A stretch of 64,000 bases of DNA, from positions 62,001 to 126,000 of the forward strand of contig JAEQBH010000898.1 of NCBI GenBank assembly GCA_016808115.1, given 5' to 3'. Shown here piece after piece: positions 49,556 to 62,870 of this stretch. Every line of letters starts with the position of its first letter. The stretch's first letter is position 1. The translations under genes and the position numbers were made by a program. The DNA comes from Tetrastigma voinierianum (lineage: Eukaryota > Streptophyta > Magnoliopsida > Vitales > Vitaceae). The notes beneath the pieces were generated by a model. It did no database searches, was not told the origin of the DNA, and was given only the letters and a program-made list of their open reading frames with translations.

Positions 49556-49879
49556 CTATCGATTTCCACGATCTTTTTGAAGTTCATGAGTGTAGAAGAA
49601 CTTTGGCGAGGAAATGTGCTTAGTTTGATCACCTTTAATATATCCTCTTTGTTCTTGCTTGTCATTAAACATTGTCTTAAATATAATCTTTGTTGGATTA
49701 TTCTTGTGGGAATGATCATGATTCTCGATGTGTTGTATCATGGATCTCAACGAACACATTCTCTCTGGCTTCATGCATAAAGTATTTACGAGATAGACCA
49801 AGGAGATGTGCAGTGATTTGTCATTGAATCTGGGATGTGATATTTCATAGTGATCTATCTTGTTGTGATAGGAAAGCAC
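49556..49879 (-). pseudogene. copia RNase H C-terminal remnant
   Basis: Contains CSLRSMIQHIENH (family WLRS.IQHI), NPTKIIF and GYIKGDQTKHISSPKFFYTH, close to the remnant at 2671-2919. The usual DN(A/R)ACI motif and the C-terminal LADLFTK part are disrupted or in other frames to the left. Confidence 0.8.
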
Positions 49880-50589
49880 GTGAGATCAGAAATATATCTT
49901 TGCATCTGCATAGCAGTAATTGTGGTTCCATTGCTTTGCGGAATAAAATAATCCCATGTCACTTGTCCCACGGAGATATCTCAGCCTTATGTTTGATTCC
50001 ATTCCGGTGCCTTTTAGTTGGAGTAGGAGTTGTATCTTGCTAATACATTAGTGTAATGTACGGTCGGGTATAATTTATAAGATACATTAGTGCGCAATTG
50101 CACTAAAGATATGGTACCAGGACCCGAAGTAACTCTTCATTTTCTTGTGGGGCGGAATGGATCTTTAGTTACTTGGTGACCTAACAACCATGGGAACTAA
50201 GAGTGTGGTTATCCATATAAAAAGCGCTTGAGGACTTTTACGTATATGATGATTGATGAATCAATACACCATTCAAACAATACTCGTCTGCGAGGCGAGA
50301 GCGATATCTTGTTTTCCCAATATCTTTCATCTGAAATTCCTTCTTTAAATAGTTGGTTGTTTTGATGAGCTCTTTAGGAGTCCCAATCAAATTTAAATCA
50401 TCTACATATATTGCTATTATTGCAAATCCATTTTCTGTTTTCTTGATGAAAACACATGGACAAATTAGTTATTCACATATCCTTCTTTGAGTAAATATTG
50501 AAACTAAGCGATTATACCACATTTGACGGTCGTTTTAATCCATATAAAGATCTTTGCAACGATTGAATACATGCTCCGTGGTTTTGAAT

Positions 50590-50877
50590 TCATTGCTTGA
50601 GTAATACAGGAATCCTTCGAGGATTTTTAATATATACATTAACATGCAAGATCCATATAAATAATATTTGGCGACCATCCGTAGGGCATATCCGGTCGCT
50701 ACAAGGCGCTTTGGTTATCAAATATCGAATGTGATTGCGTCCATTGCGGAGAATATGTCTCCTAATAGTCGATTCTAGGTCTTTGTGAGAAACCTTGGGC
50801 CTGAAGGCGTGCTTTATATCCTTATTTATTTCATTTCTCATTTCTCTTTCTCTGAAGACCCATCGATATCCCGACAT
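50590..50877 (-). pseudogene. copia reverse transcriptase start, remnant
   Basis: Begins GYRWVFRERE with NEINKDIKHAFRPK after it, the known entry of copia RT (GYKWVF..K.......YKARLVA). The downstream part of the frame is out of register. Confidence 0.6.
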
Positions 50878-52464
50878 GTTGTATATTTGTAGGTGTTTGA
50901 AATCTTGGGTCCAAATACACTCGTTTAGCCGATGATCTTAATTACGTTTTGATTGCTTCTTTCCATTTTAACTTGTCGTTTGATGTCCGACATTCATTCA
51001 CATTTGCGGCTCTTGATCTTCATCATTTCTTATGATGTCCATAGCCCTTGGAAAGAAAAATCATTTATGTGGGTAGTATTTCGATCCCATATTCTTCCCT
51101 CAGTAACATAATTGATGGGAATCTCTACATTGTGTAATATAGGTACATCGACCAAAGAATAACTCTTTAATTGGTGCCTCTGTAGGGGCTACTTGTTCAT
51201 CGACCTAGGGCTTAGCAGTTATATGCTCTTCAGGAGTCATAGATATAACACTTTTCCTTTTGAGGTGTGTCTTTTTTGAGCCAATAGGTCTTCTACGTTT
51301 TAATAAGTGGCTTAGGTTTATTGTCATCTTTGCTTTGTAATTTTTTCCTATTAGGTTCAATCTCGTTGGGATATTCTGTAGGATATGCTGGTACTATAGC
51401 TTTTGTTGAATCAATAAAAGCATCAGGCAATTGATTCGCAAGACCTTATAAATGAATTATTTTACGAACTTCTAGTTGATTGCTTTATCTGAGGATCGGT
51501 GAGATAAAGATGACTCATTCCATTATAACTTTAGTTGAAGGAATTGCTTTGTACGAGGATCAAAGGTAAGTCTAGATGACTCATTCCATGTAATTTCGCC
51601 ATTCTTAAGGTGAAACTATCTCCTAATGGCGGAAAAGATTTTCATCAAAGTGACAATCACCCAAATGTCGACGATAAAACTGCGACTCGATATAATTTAT
51701 AATAGATGCGGATTGAAAGCCCGACATAAATACGAGGCGGCGTTGAGGACTAAGCAGGTCGATGTGTGGGGGCAATGGGAACATAAACAGCACAACCAAA
51801 AATTCGCAAATGCGAAATATTAGGTTGATAACACTAGCAAATTTGTAATGGTGATAAATCATGATTGGGTATGGGACGAGAGGCGAATTAAATGCGACAT
51901 GTATGATAGCATGTCCCCTGTCTTGGAGTAAAGAAATGATTGGTTTTCAAAGTAATGGTCTAATAAATCCAGTGCGGATGTTTGATAAAAGATTCATCAA
52001 CCCACATTAAAGAAAATGAACATGAGCAACAGGATGTTGAACATCTATACCAATAGACATACAATAATCAAGGAATGCTTGAGATGAGAATTCACTAGCA
52101 TTATCAAGACAAATTGTCTTGATAAATTGTGTTCTGAGTCGAATTATTTGAGCCAATAATCTAGCAAAGCAACATTTCTACTAGAAATAAGGCATACATA
52201 AGACCATCAGTGGGCGCATCAATTAAAACCATAAAATAGCGAAAGGTCAGCTGGGTGGGTGAATAGGCCTGAATATCGCAGACACGTTAGAATAGCGGGA
52301 TTAGATGTAACCTTTGTAAGATGGTCTAATAATTGGTTGCCTTTGGAACAAGCAACACAAGAGTACGAGATAAGGAGTAAGTCGTTCGTGCCAAAGTAAA
52401 GAAATGCATTGGAGTCATTGAACGCTCACAGTTCATGACATCATAAGATTGATAGATATAATAG

Positions 52465-52869
52465 TTATGCGATATAACCCATAAGATAAAGAACTGATTG
52501 TGCCCAAAGTACATTTTTGCCCGATAATAGAAGAATGAGTAAATACTCATTGTAATCATGATTCATAGTTCCAATATGATATCCATTTCGGCAAATATCT
52601 TTGAAACTGAGTAAATTTCTACTAGATTTATTAGAATAAAGGGCATCTTCAATTTGGAATTTAGTGCCTTTTGGTAGAATAATGGTGGCTCTTTCGGAGC
52701 CTTTAATCAGGTCAACAGGACCTGAGATAGTATGAACATTAGATTGAGCTAATGTGAAGGTTGAAAAATATTTCTTATCACGCAAGATCGTGTGGGTTGT
52801 GGCACGGTCAGCAAGACATACATCACCAACAAATGGCATATAATTGATCAATTCTGAGGAGGGATCCAT
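52465..52869 (-). pseudogene. copia protease/GAG-pre-integrase remnant
   Basis: 134 codons with CLADRATTHTILRDKKYFST (protease-like D(S/R)ATTHTI site), then ISGPVDLIKGSERATIILPK and SSRNLLSFKDICRNGYHI. Of the element's coding region this is the best kept. In this family the usual active-site D[ST]G is written DSATT; here the Ser is replaced by Arg. Confidence 0.85.
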
Positions 52870-53959
52870 ATATCTTCAAAATAAAAAAACGAAATTTAAA
52901 TAGAAAATCAAAGTTCGCATTATAGATAACTGTATGGAAAAACAGTATGGAAAAGAAAATAACATAGAAAATAACCGAGAATAAATAACATAGAAAAATA
53001 GCAGAATAATCATATGTCACCGATCATAGCACATATTGCCATCCCCCGATCAAATGGTCAATTTTCATAGATCTTCAAAAATCATAAACATCGAAAATGT
53101 TTTAAAGGTCGCACACCATCATCATCAAAGAAAGGATCATCGAGGATCATAGTGTCTTTAGATTGTAAAAATTTGTTGTTTTAATGTGCTTGTCTTTTCC
53201 TTTCATGGAGGCTGATAAAGATCGACCAAATGCTTGGTACATACGGCAGTGCAGACCGGTGACCTTCATTCCACATATGCCAACATTCAGTCTCATAAAC
53301 CTTTTGTTATGTGGCCCTATTGCATTTCCAGATAATTTTTCTGAATGGTTCAACTTCAGGTTGTTGGAGGTATTGTTCTTCGAGCCGTCGGAGGATCGAT
53401 GGATCCTTGGCCAGTTAGATATTCACTTTTGAATACTCAGTCGATATGATGGCGAGAAGGAATATTAAGGCATGATCTGTGAGGATCGTGTATTTCCTCC
53501 TTTGATTGTGTTTCCAAGATTCATAGAATCCAAAGTGGATTTCGGCATCGAATCCCAGAGATAAATAATTCTTGCCCAAGTATCAAGAGCTGACAAAGTC
53601 GAGGTTGGTGATATTATTGGACATTTATATACGAAATATCAAGCTTAGAGCTTGAACATTCCCGGACACGAGGCTTCAAGCTTGTTTTCGAGAAAAAGAA
53701 AATAATTTTCTTCCATCTTGAAGCATCGAGGCTTGAATAATTTCCAAACGTAAAACCGGGTTGGTTTTTCTGATAGAGTTGAGCTTAGGCTTTTAACTTC
53801 CGAAGTGGAAATCGAAAATAGAATTTCAAAAACAAAAAAATTTAGGACTATGAAGTGAAATGTACCTTTCTTGTTTTATGATTTTGTAATATCGTCGGGT
53901 GCAGTGCGAGTTCCACGGATTTGAGCTTCCGACTGTGATTATTGATATCGTCTTGTGCG

Positions 53960-54205
53960 TGTTATAAAAATAGAAGAGAACAAAGAGAGCGAGAGATATA
54001 GAAGAGGAAACATAGGAGAGATTTCTTATTCCTTCATGTGTATTGAAGCTCATACAAAGGCTCCCTATTTATAGGGTTTAATACATGAATACATTAATGT
54101 GTATATAAATACGTAACCTCGCATTTTGTAACTACACATTCAATGTACCTATTAATATCGAAATTAATGGATAGTTTATGGACATCCATAATATTGTTCA
54201 TAATA
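53960..54205 (-). repeat. 5' LTR of copia 48744-54205
   Basis: 246 bp, partner of 48744-48982, followed by TSD TGGAG. It differs from it by several short indels. Confidence 0.9.
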
Positions 54206-54479
54206 TGGAGAAGAATATTTTAGACATCATTATTTTAAAGTTTTGTTGATTAATTTATTATTTATATTAAATAATTTTACACTTTTCTTTTTATTTTTGA
54301 GTAATAAATTATATGGAAGCACTACAAGAAATTCACAATTCTATTTGTTGGCGAAAGTGATGCAAACGAAATATCGTGAACAAGGCCGTATTATTTTTCC
54401 ACATTTTTGATCTAATTTCTGGAGTAGAATACGCATAAAATTGCAGACGGAAGTGTTAAAATGCGTAATTTTACGTGGT

Positions 54480-55400
54480 ATGTGAGGCATGACTTTTGGG
54501 GTACCATTTGCAAATGAGAATACCTGCGAAAAGTGCCAGTGGGCGTTAAAGTAAGGTAACTTTACCTATAAAAGTACCTCTGATTCTTGTGAAAGATATG
54601 TGGATAGTCTTGTAAGTAAATTATACTATAAAATTCACGGGTTCTTAAACGGAAATTGTTCCATAGGTAAATTTGACCTATAAAGTACCTACGATTGCCG
54701 ACGGAAGTTACCGACGGATAGTCTTTTGTAGGTAAATTACACTAAAAAAAATTCACAGTTTAGTGACGGAAGTGTTCCATAGGTAAATTTTACCTATAAA
54801 TTACCTATAGATTACGACAGAATTTACATACAGATAGTCTTCCATAGGTAAATTACACGATAAAAAATTCATAGTTTACTGATGGAAGTGTTCCGTAGGT
54901 AAATTTTTCCCATAAATTGCCTACGGATTATTGACGGAATTTACCGACGGATAGTCTTCCATAGGTAAATTACACGATAAAAAATTCACAATTCTTAGAG
55001 ATAAAATTCATAGTTTCGGTAGTGTTAATGAGTAAATTTTGTAATAAATTACCTACGGATTACCGACGGATAGTCTTTTGTAAATTATTCGATAAAAAAT
55101 TCATAGTTTACTGACGGAAGTGTTCCGTAGGTAAATTTTACCTATAAATTACCTACGGATTACCGATGGATAGTCTTCCGTAGGAAAATTACACGATAAA
55201 ATTCCGCAGTTCTGGAGTGGAAGTGTTAAAGTAGGTAAATTTCTTAGATAAATTACATCACAGTGCAAGCGGAATTTGCAAATGGATAGTCTTCCGTAGG
55301 TAAATTATACTATAAAAAATCCACATTTGATCGACGGTAGTGTTCCGTAGGTAAATTTTACCTATAAATTACCTACGGATCACCGACATAATTTACCTAT
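54480..55400. repeat. Left subterminal repeats of the CACTA element
   Basis: About eight to nine units of 100-125 bp, each with GATAGTCTTCCGTAGGTAAA, then ATTCACAGTTTA, GACGGAAGTGTTCC and the palindrome-like CCGTAGGTAAA...ACCTACGG. These fit transposase-binding subterminal sites. CACTA ends also flank them. Confidence 0.85.
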
Positions 55401-55912
55401 AAAAATATTTGAAGATTATCCTTAATCATACTTAATGTAATTACACTTGAAAAACAATTTAACATGTACATTATTGTTTATTTAATTATTTTTGAATATT
55501 TTTAAATATCTTCATAAATTTTAGATGATTTTTAGCTTATCAATATTTTTGTCCATCAACCTATGTTGGCCCATTTTAGTTTGTAAACCCGCATGGGCTG
55601 GCTAAAAGCTCGTCCAAATAAAAATGGGTCAGATTTGTTTTAATAGTGACTCGAATGGGTTGGCGAAATAAGTGCTTCCTACTTCAAGAAGCCCACTTCT
55701 CTTCCATCCGATTCTTAATTTTGTTTTCTATTCGGTCTCTTACGTTTAGCAACCCTTAATTCAAGCGTTACCTCCTCGAATTGTTGATTTATTTATTTTT
55801 GCAAAAGCAATCCCTAGTCCCTACTAAAACATACTAATAAATATACTAAAAGCAATCCTCCATTGTCCAACAACTCCCCGGGGGCCATTCTTCTCACCCT
55901 CCATAGTAATTA

Positions 55913-56030
<118 letters not shown>

Positions 56031-56299
56031 TAATTTTGTTTTTTATGTTCGGTAAATTTGGCAGTCCATATAATCCAGCGCCATATCTTTTAAGTGATGA
56101 GTTCAACTTTTCTACATCCACGCCCAACCAAGGAACCCTGTTTCAGCATCATAAATTCCTTTAGCAGAAATTTCCTAAGCTGAGAAACTAAAATCAGTTG
56201 TAGCAACAATCTCAGGCTTTGAAGCCTAACAACCAGACATAGTCCAATGCTAATAGACCACCTCAAGGCTATAGACCACCATAGTTTGATACTATACTT

Positions 56300-56939
56300 G
56301 ATAGCCGCATCAGTTCTTCCCGATTCGTACCCTCAGCAGGCAATTTGGAAGTTTCTCTCTATAGCCCTGAAGCTATATGCGCCTCTTCTTACATGTCAGT
56401 TGACTCACAATTAATTTGAATAAGACTTTCAGTTTTTTTCTTGTTCCCAATTAGGGAAGCAAAATTGAGCACCTAAGTCCTTCAAAATCACTACGAAGAG
56501 CCATCAAGAACTGGACTAATCTTTGCTCTTCTCTACAAGCTATATATGCACCACATACCTTTAATTCATTCGATTATGTAAGAGCCAATTGATCCTAAAT
56601 ATCTGTCACAGTAGAATAAAACTCATGAACACTAATATTCCTTTTTTTGAAGAGCACGTATGTCAATCTCCAACTGATATGCTTTGCAAAATTTGATTGA
56701 GTGTATAGCCTCTGCAAATGATCCCAAACCTTTTTTGCCGTCTCATACTTTGCCAAATGTACACCTATTGAATGCTCAATAGAATTGTTAATCCAAGTAA
56801 TAATTTTTGAATTGTTTGCTTCCCACGTATGTAACATAGTATCATAATTCTCATTAGTACTTTTAGATTTAACACAAGTTCCAATAACATATCCTCCTGA
56901 TTTTTCCATTAAGAAGTTTCTCATCCACACAAACTCTAA
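56300..56939 (-). pseudogene. copia gag (UBN2-type) fragment inside the CACTA element
   Basis: The best frame is 56930-56595: GGYVIGTCVKSKSTNENYDT, WEANNSKIITWINNSIEHSI, KYETAKKVWDHLQRLYTQS and HEFYSTVTDI, the core of plant copia gag. Weaker homology continues leftwards to about 56300. There is no LTR on either side, so it is a captured or inserted piece that lost its ends. Confidence 0.8.
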
Positions 56940-57369
56940 TATGAATAATTCTTTCTATCTAACCTCACACTCAGAGATTGAAATGAATCATCTCTTTCAG
57001 TAGGCATAATCAAGAAACAAAATAAATGAGCAAACAAAATACTAGATTCTGCGGATTTGCTATGCCAAAAGCGTAAAAAAAAAAAAAAAAAAAAGAACTC
57101 GTTGAAACACCAATGGTGCGATTACATCAAAAATTGTATGATCACTAAAAAAAATAATAATTTCGAGGCGGACCTTGGGCAGGGGTGCTACCCCCCTACC
57201 ATATTAAAATTAGGAAACATCGATTGGGAACAAGAAAAAAACTGTAAGTCTTATTCCAATGAATTAATTAAATATACATAACATAAGCTTTTATATAGAC
57301 ATATGCTTATTAGAAGAATCATAAAAACAAATTCATATTACTAAGAAAAGGGAATCCTAACAATAGGAA

Positions 57370-57376
<7 letters not shown>

Positions 57377-57448
<72 letters not shown>
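57377..57448. repeat. (TA)n microsatellite
   Basis: About 35 TA units without interruption. Confidence 0.95.
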
Positions 57449-57451
<3 letters not shown>

Positions 57452-57689
57452 TATATAAATTCTGAAACTTGAGTTTAAAAAGGTTATATTTTTAAGGGTA
57501 TAAATTTTTAAAAGAGCTTCTAAATTTCGTTAATTTTTTTTTTAATTAAAAAAAAAATAATTCAAACAACACAACACCTTAATAGGATTAATTAATCATC
57601 TTTTAAAATTATTCTAAACATGAAACTAGAAAATTTGGATTTTTTCTATACAAATGAATTAGGTCAGGCCCAGTAAGTAATTTAAACAT

Positions 57690-58330
57690 CCAGGCCCAAT
57701 CATGTTTTGGGTGAGAGGGTACAGAGTGAGGCATGTGATTTGGTGCAAGCACACACACGTTGGCGGTGTGTCGGACCTTCAAATCTGATCGGATACGGAT
57801 GATGGTAAACCCTAGGAGGACTTCCCATCTAACCTATCAATGATCACACTTGAAACCCAGCTTCATCTCTCATACTCTCTCGTCTTTTTTTTCCTCAAGA
57901 AGCCTCATGCCTTCCCTTTTCTTGTCTCGATCTTCCTTCTCCTCACATGGCTTTCTCTCAGACTCCAACGCTCTTCTCTCTTCAGCTCTCCTCTCAATCG
58001 TATCACATTTCAAACCCTAGACCACGAATAGGCGCCCGATTTGGTGAGGTTCTCTTCTCACTTCTTTATATAAAAGTTGTTGAGTGACCGTTTCGCTATT
58101 CTTGATGCTTCCATTTCGAATTGGTTTGTTGATTCTTGAGAAAATTTATTTTGAAGCAGCAGTCTTACCGTCGCTAGGACATTTGCCCAGAGACACGGAG
58201 AAAAACTTTGAATCCTACATCAGAATGTTATTTTTGGTTTGTAGGGGATCTAGGCTTTTTGGACATGATAAAGAGTTAGAAATTAATTATTGCATTTCAC
58301 TTGATGGATTCTTGATTGAATTCTAATTAA
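57690..58330 (+). other. Gene-leader-like segment inside the CACTA element
   Basis: Contains AAACCCTAG at 57807 and 58012, a CT-rich stretch with TCTTCTCTC (57860-57990), then GGCGCCCGATTTGGTGAGGT with a donor-like GTGAGG at about 58042. This is what a plant 5' UTR and first-exon donor look like, and it differs from the AT-rich element around it. The open frames at 57840-58031 and 58084-58326 do not match a protein I recognise. It could be a captured gene fragment or a remnant element promoter. Confidence 0.4.
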
Positions 58331-58539
58331 TTCTTTATAATTTATTTTGTGATTATGATGATTAAATCTCGAAAAAATTTCATATTGTCGGAACTTGTTC
58401 ATAGAATTCTCTTAGCTTCTCGTATTTTCTATTTTAGATTGGAAAAAAAAGTCCTTTCACTGTAAGGACTCAAATGTGATATTTAAGATTGGCTTCTTCT
58501 ATTTTGGTTTTTTGATTTTTAATTAAAAAAGACTAATTA

Positions 58540-58980
58540 TTACAGCGGATTACCTATAAAAGTGAACGCGATGCGGCGGATTACTACAAAATCACCAACA
58601 AAATACTTACAAAGTATATTCGTAGCAAATTACAGATAGAATACCGATGAAATGCCATAAAAGTGGTTGCCAATTACCGACGGATTACTTACAAACTCAC
58701 CAACAAAATGTCAATAGACTTTCCGTAGGTAAATTACCTACAGATTACCTACGGAATTTTATTGGTATTTCGTCCCCCACTTTTATAGATTTCCCTCAAC
58801 TTTTCCATAATTTACCAACGGAATTTCCTTAGGTAATTTACCTACGAATTGATTTTCCGTCGGTAATTTATTTACCTACGCCATAACAACCGACGAAATA
58901 TAGTTGTCAGTATCCTGTAAGTAAATTTAATTGCAAACGAGTGCATATTACCTACGGAGATTTTTCGAGTAAGGTAAATT
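58540..58980. repeat. Right subterminal repeats of the CACTA element
   Basis: Repeats of GATTACCTA(C/T)AAA, TTCCGTAGGTAAATTACCTA and TTACCTACGGA in mixed orientation, matching the left array. They are less regular and shorter. Confidence 0.8.
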
Positions 58981-58996
58981 GTCAATTGTTGTAGTG

Positions 58997-59416
58997 AAGA
59001 AAAATAGATCTAATTGGTATTTTTTTTTTTACAACCAATATTTGTTTTTTTAAATCGGTAGTAAAAAACAAATTTTGAGAATAATTTTTACAAACTGCTT
59101 TGTCAAGCATGGTTGGTAGAATTAAAGTTTATTTGAAAATTTAAAATGTCTTTAACTCACCCTTTATATTTTTTAAAACTATGTTTTAAATTAGTTTTTT
59201 TAAAGTATGTTTTAAATTAAACATATATATTTTATATATTATTTTAAATCATTTTAGATGTTTATATAATTATTTTTAAACAACTAAAAAAATGAAAACA
59301 TTTAAAATATATTATTTAAAAGCATTCTTTTTTATGTTCTTAAGAACAAAAAACTTTCAATAGTTTTTGTTATTGAAAGTATTTTTATGAGTTTTATTTT
59401 TGAAGAACAAAATTGT
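58997..59416. other. AT-rich spacer between the CACTA element and the solo LTR
   Basis: Nothing recognisable. Confidence 0.5.
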
Positions 59417-61730
59417 TGTAGTAAATGACATACTTGGTTTTTATAGCATGTTTAAGGTAGTAAAATAAGTTACATTGTATTTTCAAATTTATATTGTTAA
59501 AGAGAACAAAAATAATAATAATAAAACTAGAAATTATAAAGAGTTAAGGTTAAATTGGTAAAATGTCAAAATGAGGACTCAATGGTCATAAATGAGAAGG
59601 GTAATAAGTTGAATATCAAATGAAAGATAAAAAAGAATGATTAAAATACAAAAAATGAGAAATGAGAAATAATGCTAACCAAACAAGACCTAGTGAAGGT
59701 TTTGAGTTAAGACCAAAAATTAGTCTTTGAATAGCATTTCTCATTTAAGCATATCTACACATTGAGAACTAGGGCACGGTTGAGAGAGTAAGAGAGGAGA
59801 CGAGTTGGCTTTGTCTTTACTCAGGATTTGAATAAATAAAGAAGAAGGAAAGAAGAAAGAAGTAAAAAGAAAGAGATTAAAGGTGTAAATATGCAACCAC
59901 TAATGTTGTGTTTGGGTTTTGATGAAAAACTGATCGAATAGAAGTGTTTTAAATGGTTGTAGATCAGTTTTGGGGTTGTTTTGGGTTAAGTTTCAAAGTG
60001 CTTTTGGGTTAGGATTGGTTTTAAAGAGTTTTTGTATAAATGAAATGTTGGGATTTTAGGGGAGATCTTCTTAAAAATTTCCAGCACTATATATATATTT
60101 TTGCCGTAACTTGGCCATAACTTATCGAGTGAGTGATTCGGAATTTGCAGGTATGAAACACAGGAGAACAAATATCCTTGAAATAAGTGTATTCAAATTT
60201 TGACCCCATTGGACCTAGAAATTCGTCAAAGTGAAGCTCTATTTTCGGGAAAATTCTGGTTATGTTTTGAAAATATAGTAGTTCTGGTTATTTTGAACAT
60301 ATCTTGAGTTTTAGTACTCCGAATCGGATGATTCCAATTTTTGAATAAAATAGATTTATAGGGGAACAATGGACTTGAAGAAAGTTGGGTAAAATGTGGC
60401 TCATTTGTTCCTAGAAAAATTTACTTGAATGAAGTTGGGTAGAAAACAACCCTAACTAGAAACCTAAATAAACCAACTAAAATTGTTCTCTAATTGTGAT
60501 GGATTAGGGGTTGGTAACGAGGAAGCCTGACCTAAGAAAGAGTTTTCGAGGATAGTAATTGAGGAGTGACAACCTTTTTGGGTTTGTTCTCCATACCTCC
60601 CTTATTATTTCAAGTTTTGTGATTGTTGGTTGAAATGATTTCCAGCACATGATTTGTTTTTGATTTGGGAAAATTGATTTCAAATGCATTGCCATAAAAA
60701 AATTGTATGAAACATCGAAATGTATTATTTGGGTATGAATGTATACAATATTGTAAATTACTATGGTAATTTTAATGCATAATGAATGTTATCAGTCATA
60801 TTAGGTTAAGGATAAATTGGTATATAAGTAAGGGTTAAACTATGATCTTGTGAAATGAAATATAATTGGCATCTTGTCCAATGGACAGTATTAGTAGTGT
60901 ACACACAATGATTTTTAAATAACCAGTCAGCAGCCCAGTGGGACCGTATTGTGTTATAAAATGTTTTTTTTTATATCGGTGTGCGACCCTAAATGGACCG
61001 TCTTGGTGATTAGTTATCTATCTGCGAAAGAAATTGTTAAATTAGTTCGAGGGGCAAAATTATAAATAAATATGTGAAAATGCATGATTTGAGTTTGAAT
61101 GAAATATTGCATATGAAATTGTATACTTTAGTGAATCAAATGATTTGCAAATGAAAGTATGTGAAATAAGCACATATATATAATGTATATTGCATAGACT
61201 ATTGAAATTGTGCCTAAAACATTGTTTAAGAAAAGTTGTATATTTGTGTTTAATTGAAATGAAGAGAGAATTACATAGAACCACTAAGTATGAAAATGCT
61301 TAGCGCGTTGTTTTTATCATCGCGCAGGTACCAAGTGACTAGGGACAAGAGCGAAGATCGTAGAGTTCGAGTCATCTCGTCGAATGTCAGTATAAATGGC
61401 AGCTCGTCTCATGCATACATTTCATCCATGACATTATTTGATCCTTTTTGTAATGAAACCCGAATGTATAAGTTTTTCATGGGAAGAGCATATTTGATTT
61501 GTTGTGAGATGAACTTTGATAATGTTTGTAAATGATAATGTTGAAAGGGCATACATGCCATATTGGATAAGTGTTAGCGACAAATGGTGGGCCCTCTTTA
61601 GCAAAATGATTATCACGACATTTATTTCTCACAGTGTTGAAAATTTATATATGGGTAAAAGCTGGTTCCGCGTGCCGGGCCAGAGGCCGGTTCCACCTCG
61701 AAATTTGGTAGGAATGGGGAGGCTACGACA
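59417..61730 (+). mobile_element. Solo LTR, Ty3/gypsy type, with TSD ATTGT
   Basis: Starts TGTAGTAAATGACATAC and ends GGCTACGACA; flanked by ATTGT at 59412-59416 and 61731-61735. No internal region or partner LTR is in the window, so it is the product of LTR-LTR recombination. The GAAA-loop hairpin is at 61284-61303, followed by a pyrimidine stretch and acceptor-like TCGCGCAG. Patches around 60310 (CCGAATCGGATGATTCCA) and 61280 are shared in order with the LTR at 14246-17376. The left boundary rests on the TSD and TG only. Confidence 0.65.
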
Positions 61731-61736
61731 ATTGTT

Positions 61737-62870
61737 CTTAAAAAAAATGTTGTTGGGTGTGTGCCTAAAGTCCAATAATGTCCAACATCGGTTAGAAATT
61801 GAAAGGCTTATGAGCTTATAAACTCATAAGCCTTCCATTCTGTCGATGTCGAGACGATAATGGGTTTGGGCGCATATCCGATAATCAACCTCAAACAAAG
61901 TTTCATCGAGTCTCACATCAAAGTAAGTTTCCTTATCTTTCCTTATGTTAGAGCAAATGTCTTACGTGAAACACCATTTTCAAGGGTTCCAGCATCACCA
62001 CCATTTTGTTTAGCATCTGCAAGGATGAAGCTTGAACTTGACTCTGCTATCACTTGTTAGGAAAACTTCATGGACATGAAGCATCACACATTAAGGGCTC
62101 ATTATCCTTGCACTTGGCAATTTTGTTAAACATCCACCTACACATTTTAAGCTTGAACTAAGCTTTGATCTGAAACGTTGGAAAGCCGTGGCATGTGACC
62201 TTGCTTTTCATCCCGAGGAGCTCGCGTCACCCACACCATTTATTCGATGTCTAATCCACACGGTTAAGCTTAAGCATGGGCACACGATCTGAAACATTTG
62301 GGAAGCCGTGGACCTTTCAATCCACATGGGTATAATATTGTCATGCAAGTTAAACTCTGGCGGTTTTTGTTTTGGGCTTGACCATTCCCGATCGCATTGG
62401 TATGATATTGTCGCTGAGGCTAGACCCTTATAGTTTTGTTTTTAGGCTTCTCCCCAAAAAGGCCTCATACCAATTGGATGTTGTTAATGCTTATAAACAA
62501 ATAATCATTCTCATTTCTAACCGATGTTGGACATTGTAGCTTTGGAAGTGCCATGATAATCTTTCCCTCGAGCAAAGTTCCATCCAAACCTCTCCCTAAA
62601 CCATGATTTCCCTTGTCTTTCATTTCATTTAGACCTACACCTTACTTGAAAACTGCTAGGCTCATTGCTCTACCAGAGTTAAGCTTAAAAGCGGATTCTG
62701 TTATCGGCTTGTTGGGAAAGCAAATTGTAAATTTCTCAATCCGCATTGGTATGATATTGTCCCATTTAGGCCTAAGCCCTTATGTTTTGTTTTGGTCTTA
62801 CTCCTTAAATAGTGCATCCTGAGTGGATGTTGTCGTGTTTATAAAGCTAATCGTGGAATTCTTTAAACCA
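61737..62870. repeat. Repeat-rich block, possible TRIM/small-LTR remnants
   Basis: TGTTGGGTGTGTGCCTAAAG at 61749 is an LTR-like start, followed by a CCAACATCGGTTAGAAAT phrase and a perfect 10-bp stem at 61805-61832. The phrase GGTATGATATTGTC with GTTTTGTTT(T)...GGATGTTGT occurs around 62330 (variant), 62398 and 62747. CCGATGTTGGACATT at 62521 is the inverted match of GTCCAACATCGG at 61783. No reading frame makes sense. It is probably several copies of a small element with lost ends. Confidence 0.5.

Larger units (their letters stand above)
48744..54205 (-). mobile_element. Ty1/copia element with intact 5-bp TSD TGGAG
   Basis: LTRs are 48744-48982 and 53960-54205, both TGTTATAAAA...TTCATAATA. 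TSD TGGAG lies at 48739-48743 and 54206-54210. A polypurine-tract complement CTCCCCCTTGG follows the left LTR at 48983. Right to left: protease/GAG-pre-integrase (52869-52465), integrase traces (about 52300-51600), RT (about 50877), RNase H (49879-49556). No TGGTATC-type primer site is found next to the right LTR. All frames are broken although ends and TSD are intact. Confidence 0.9.
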
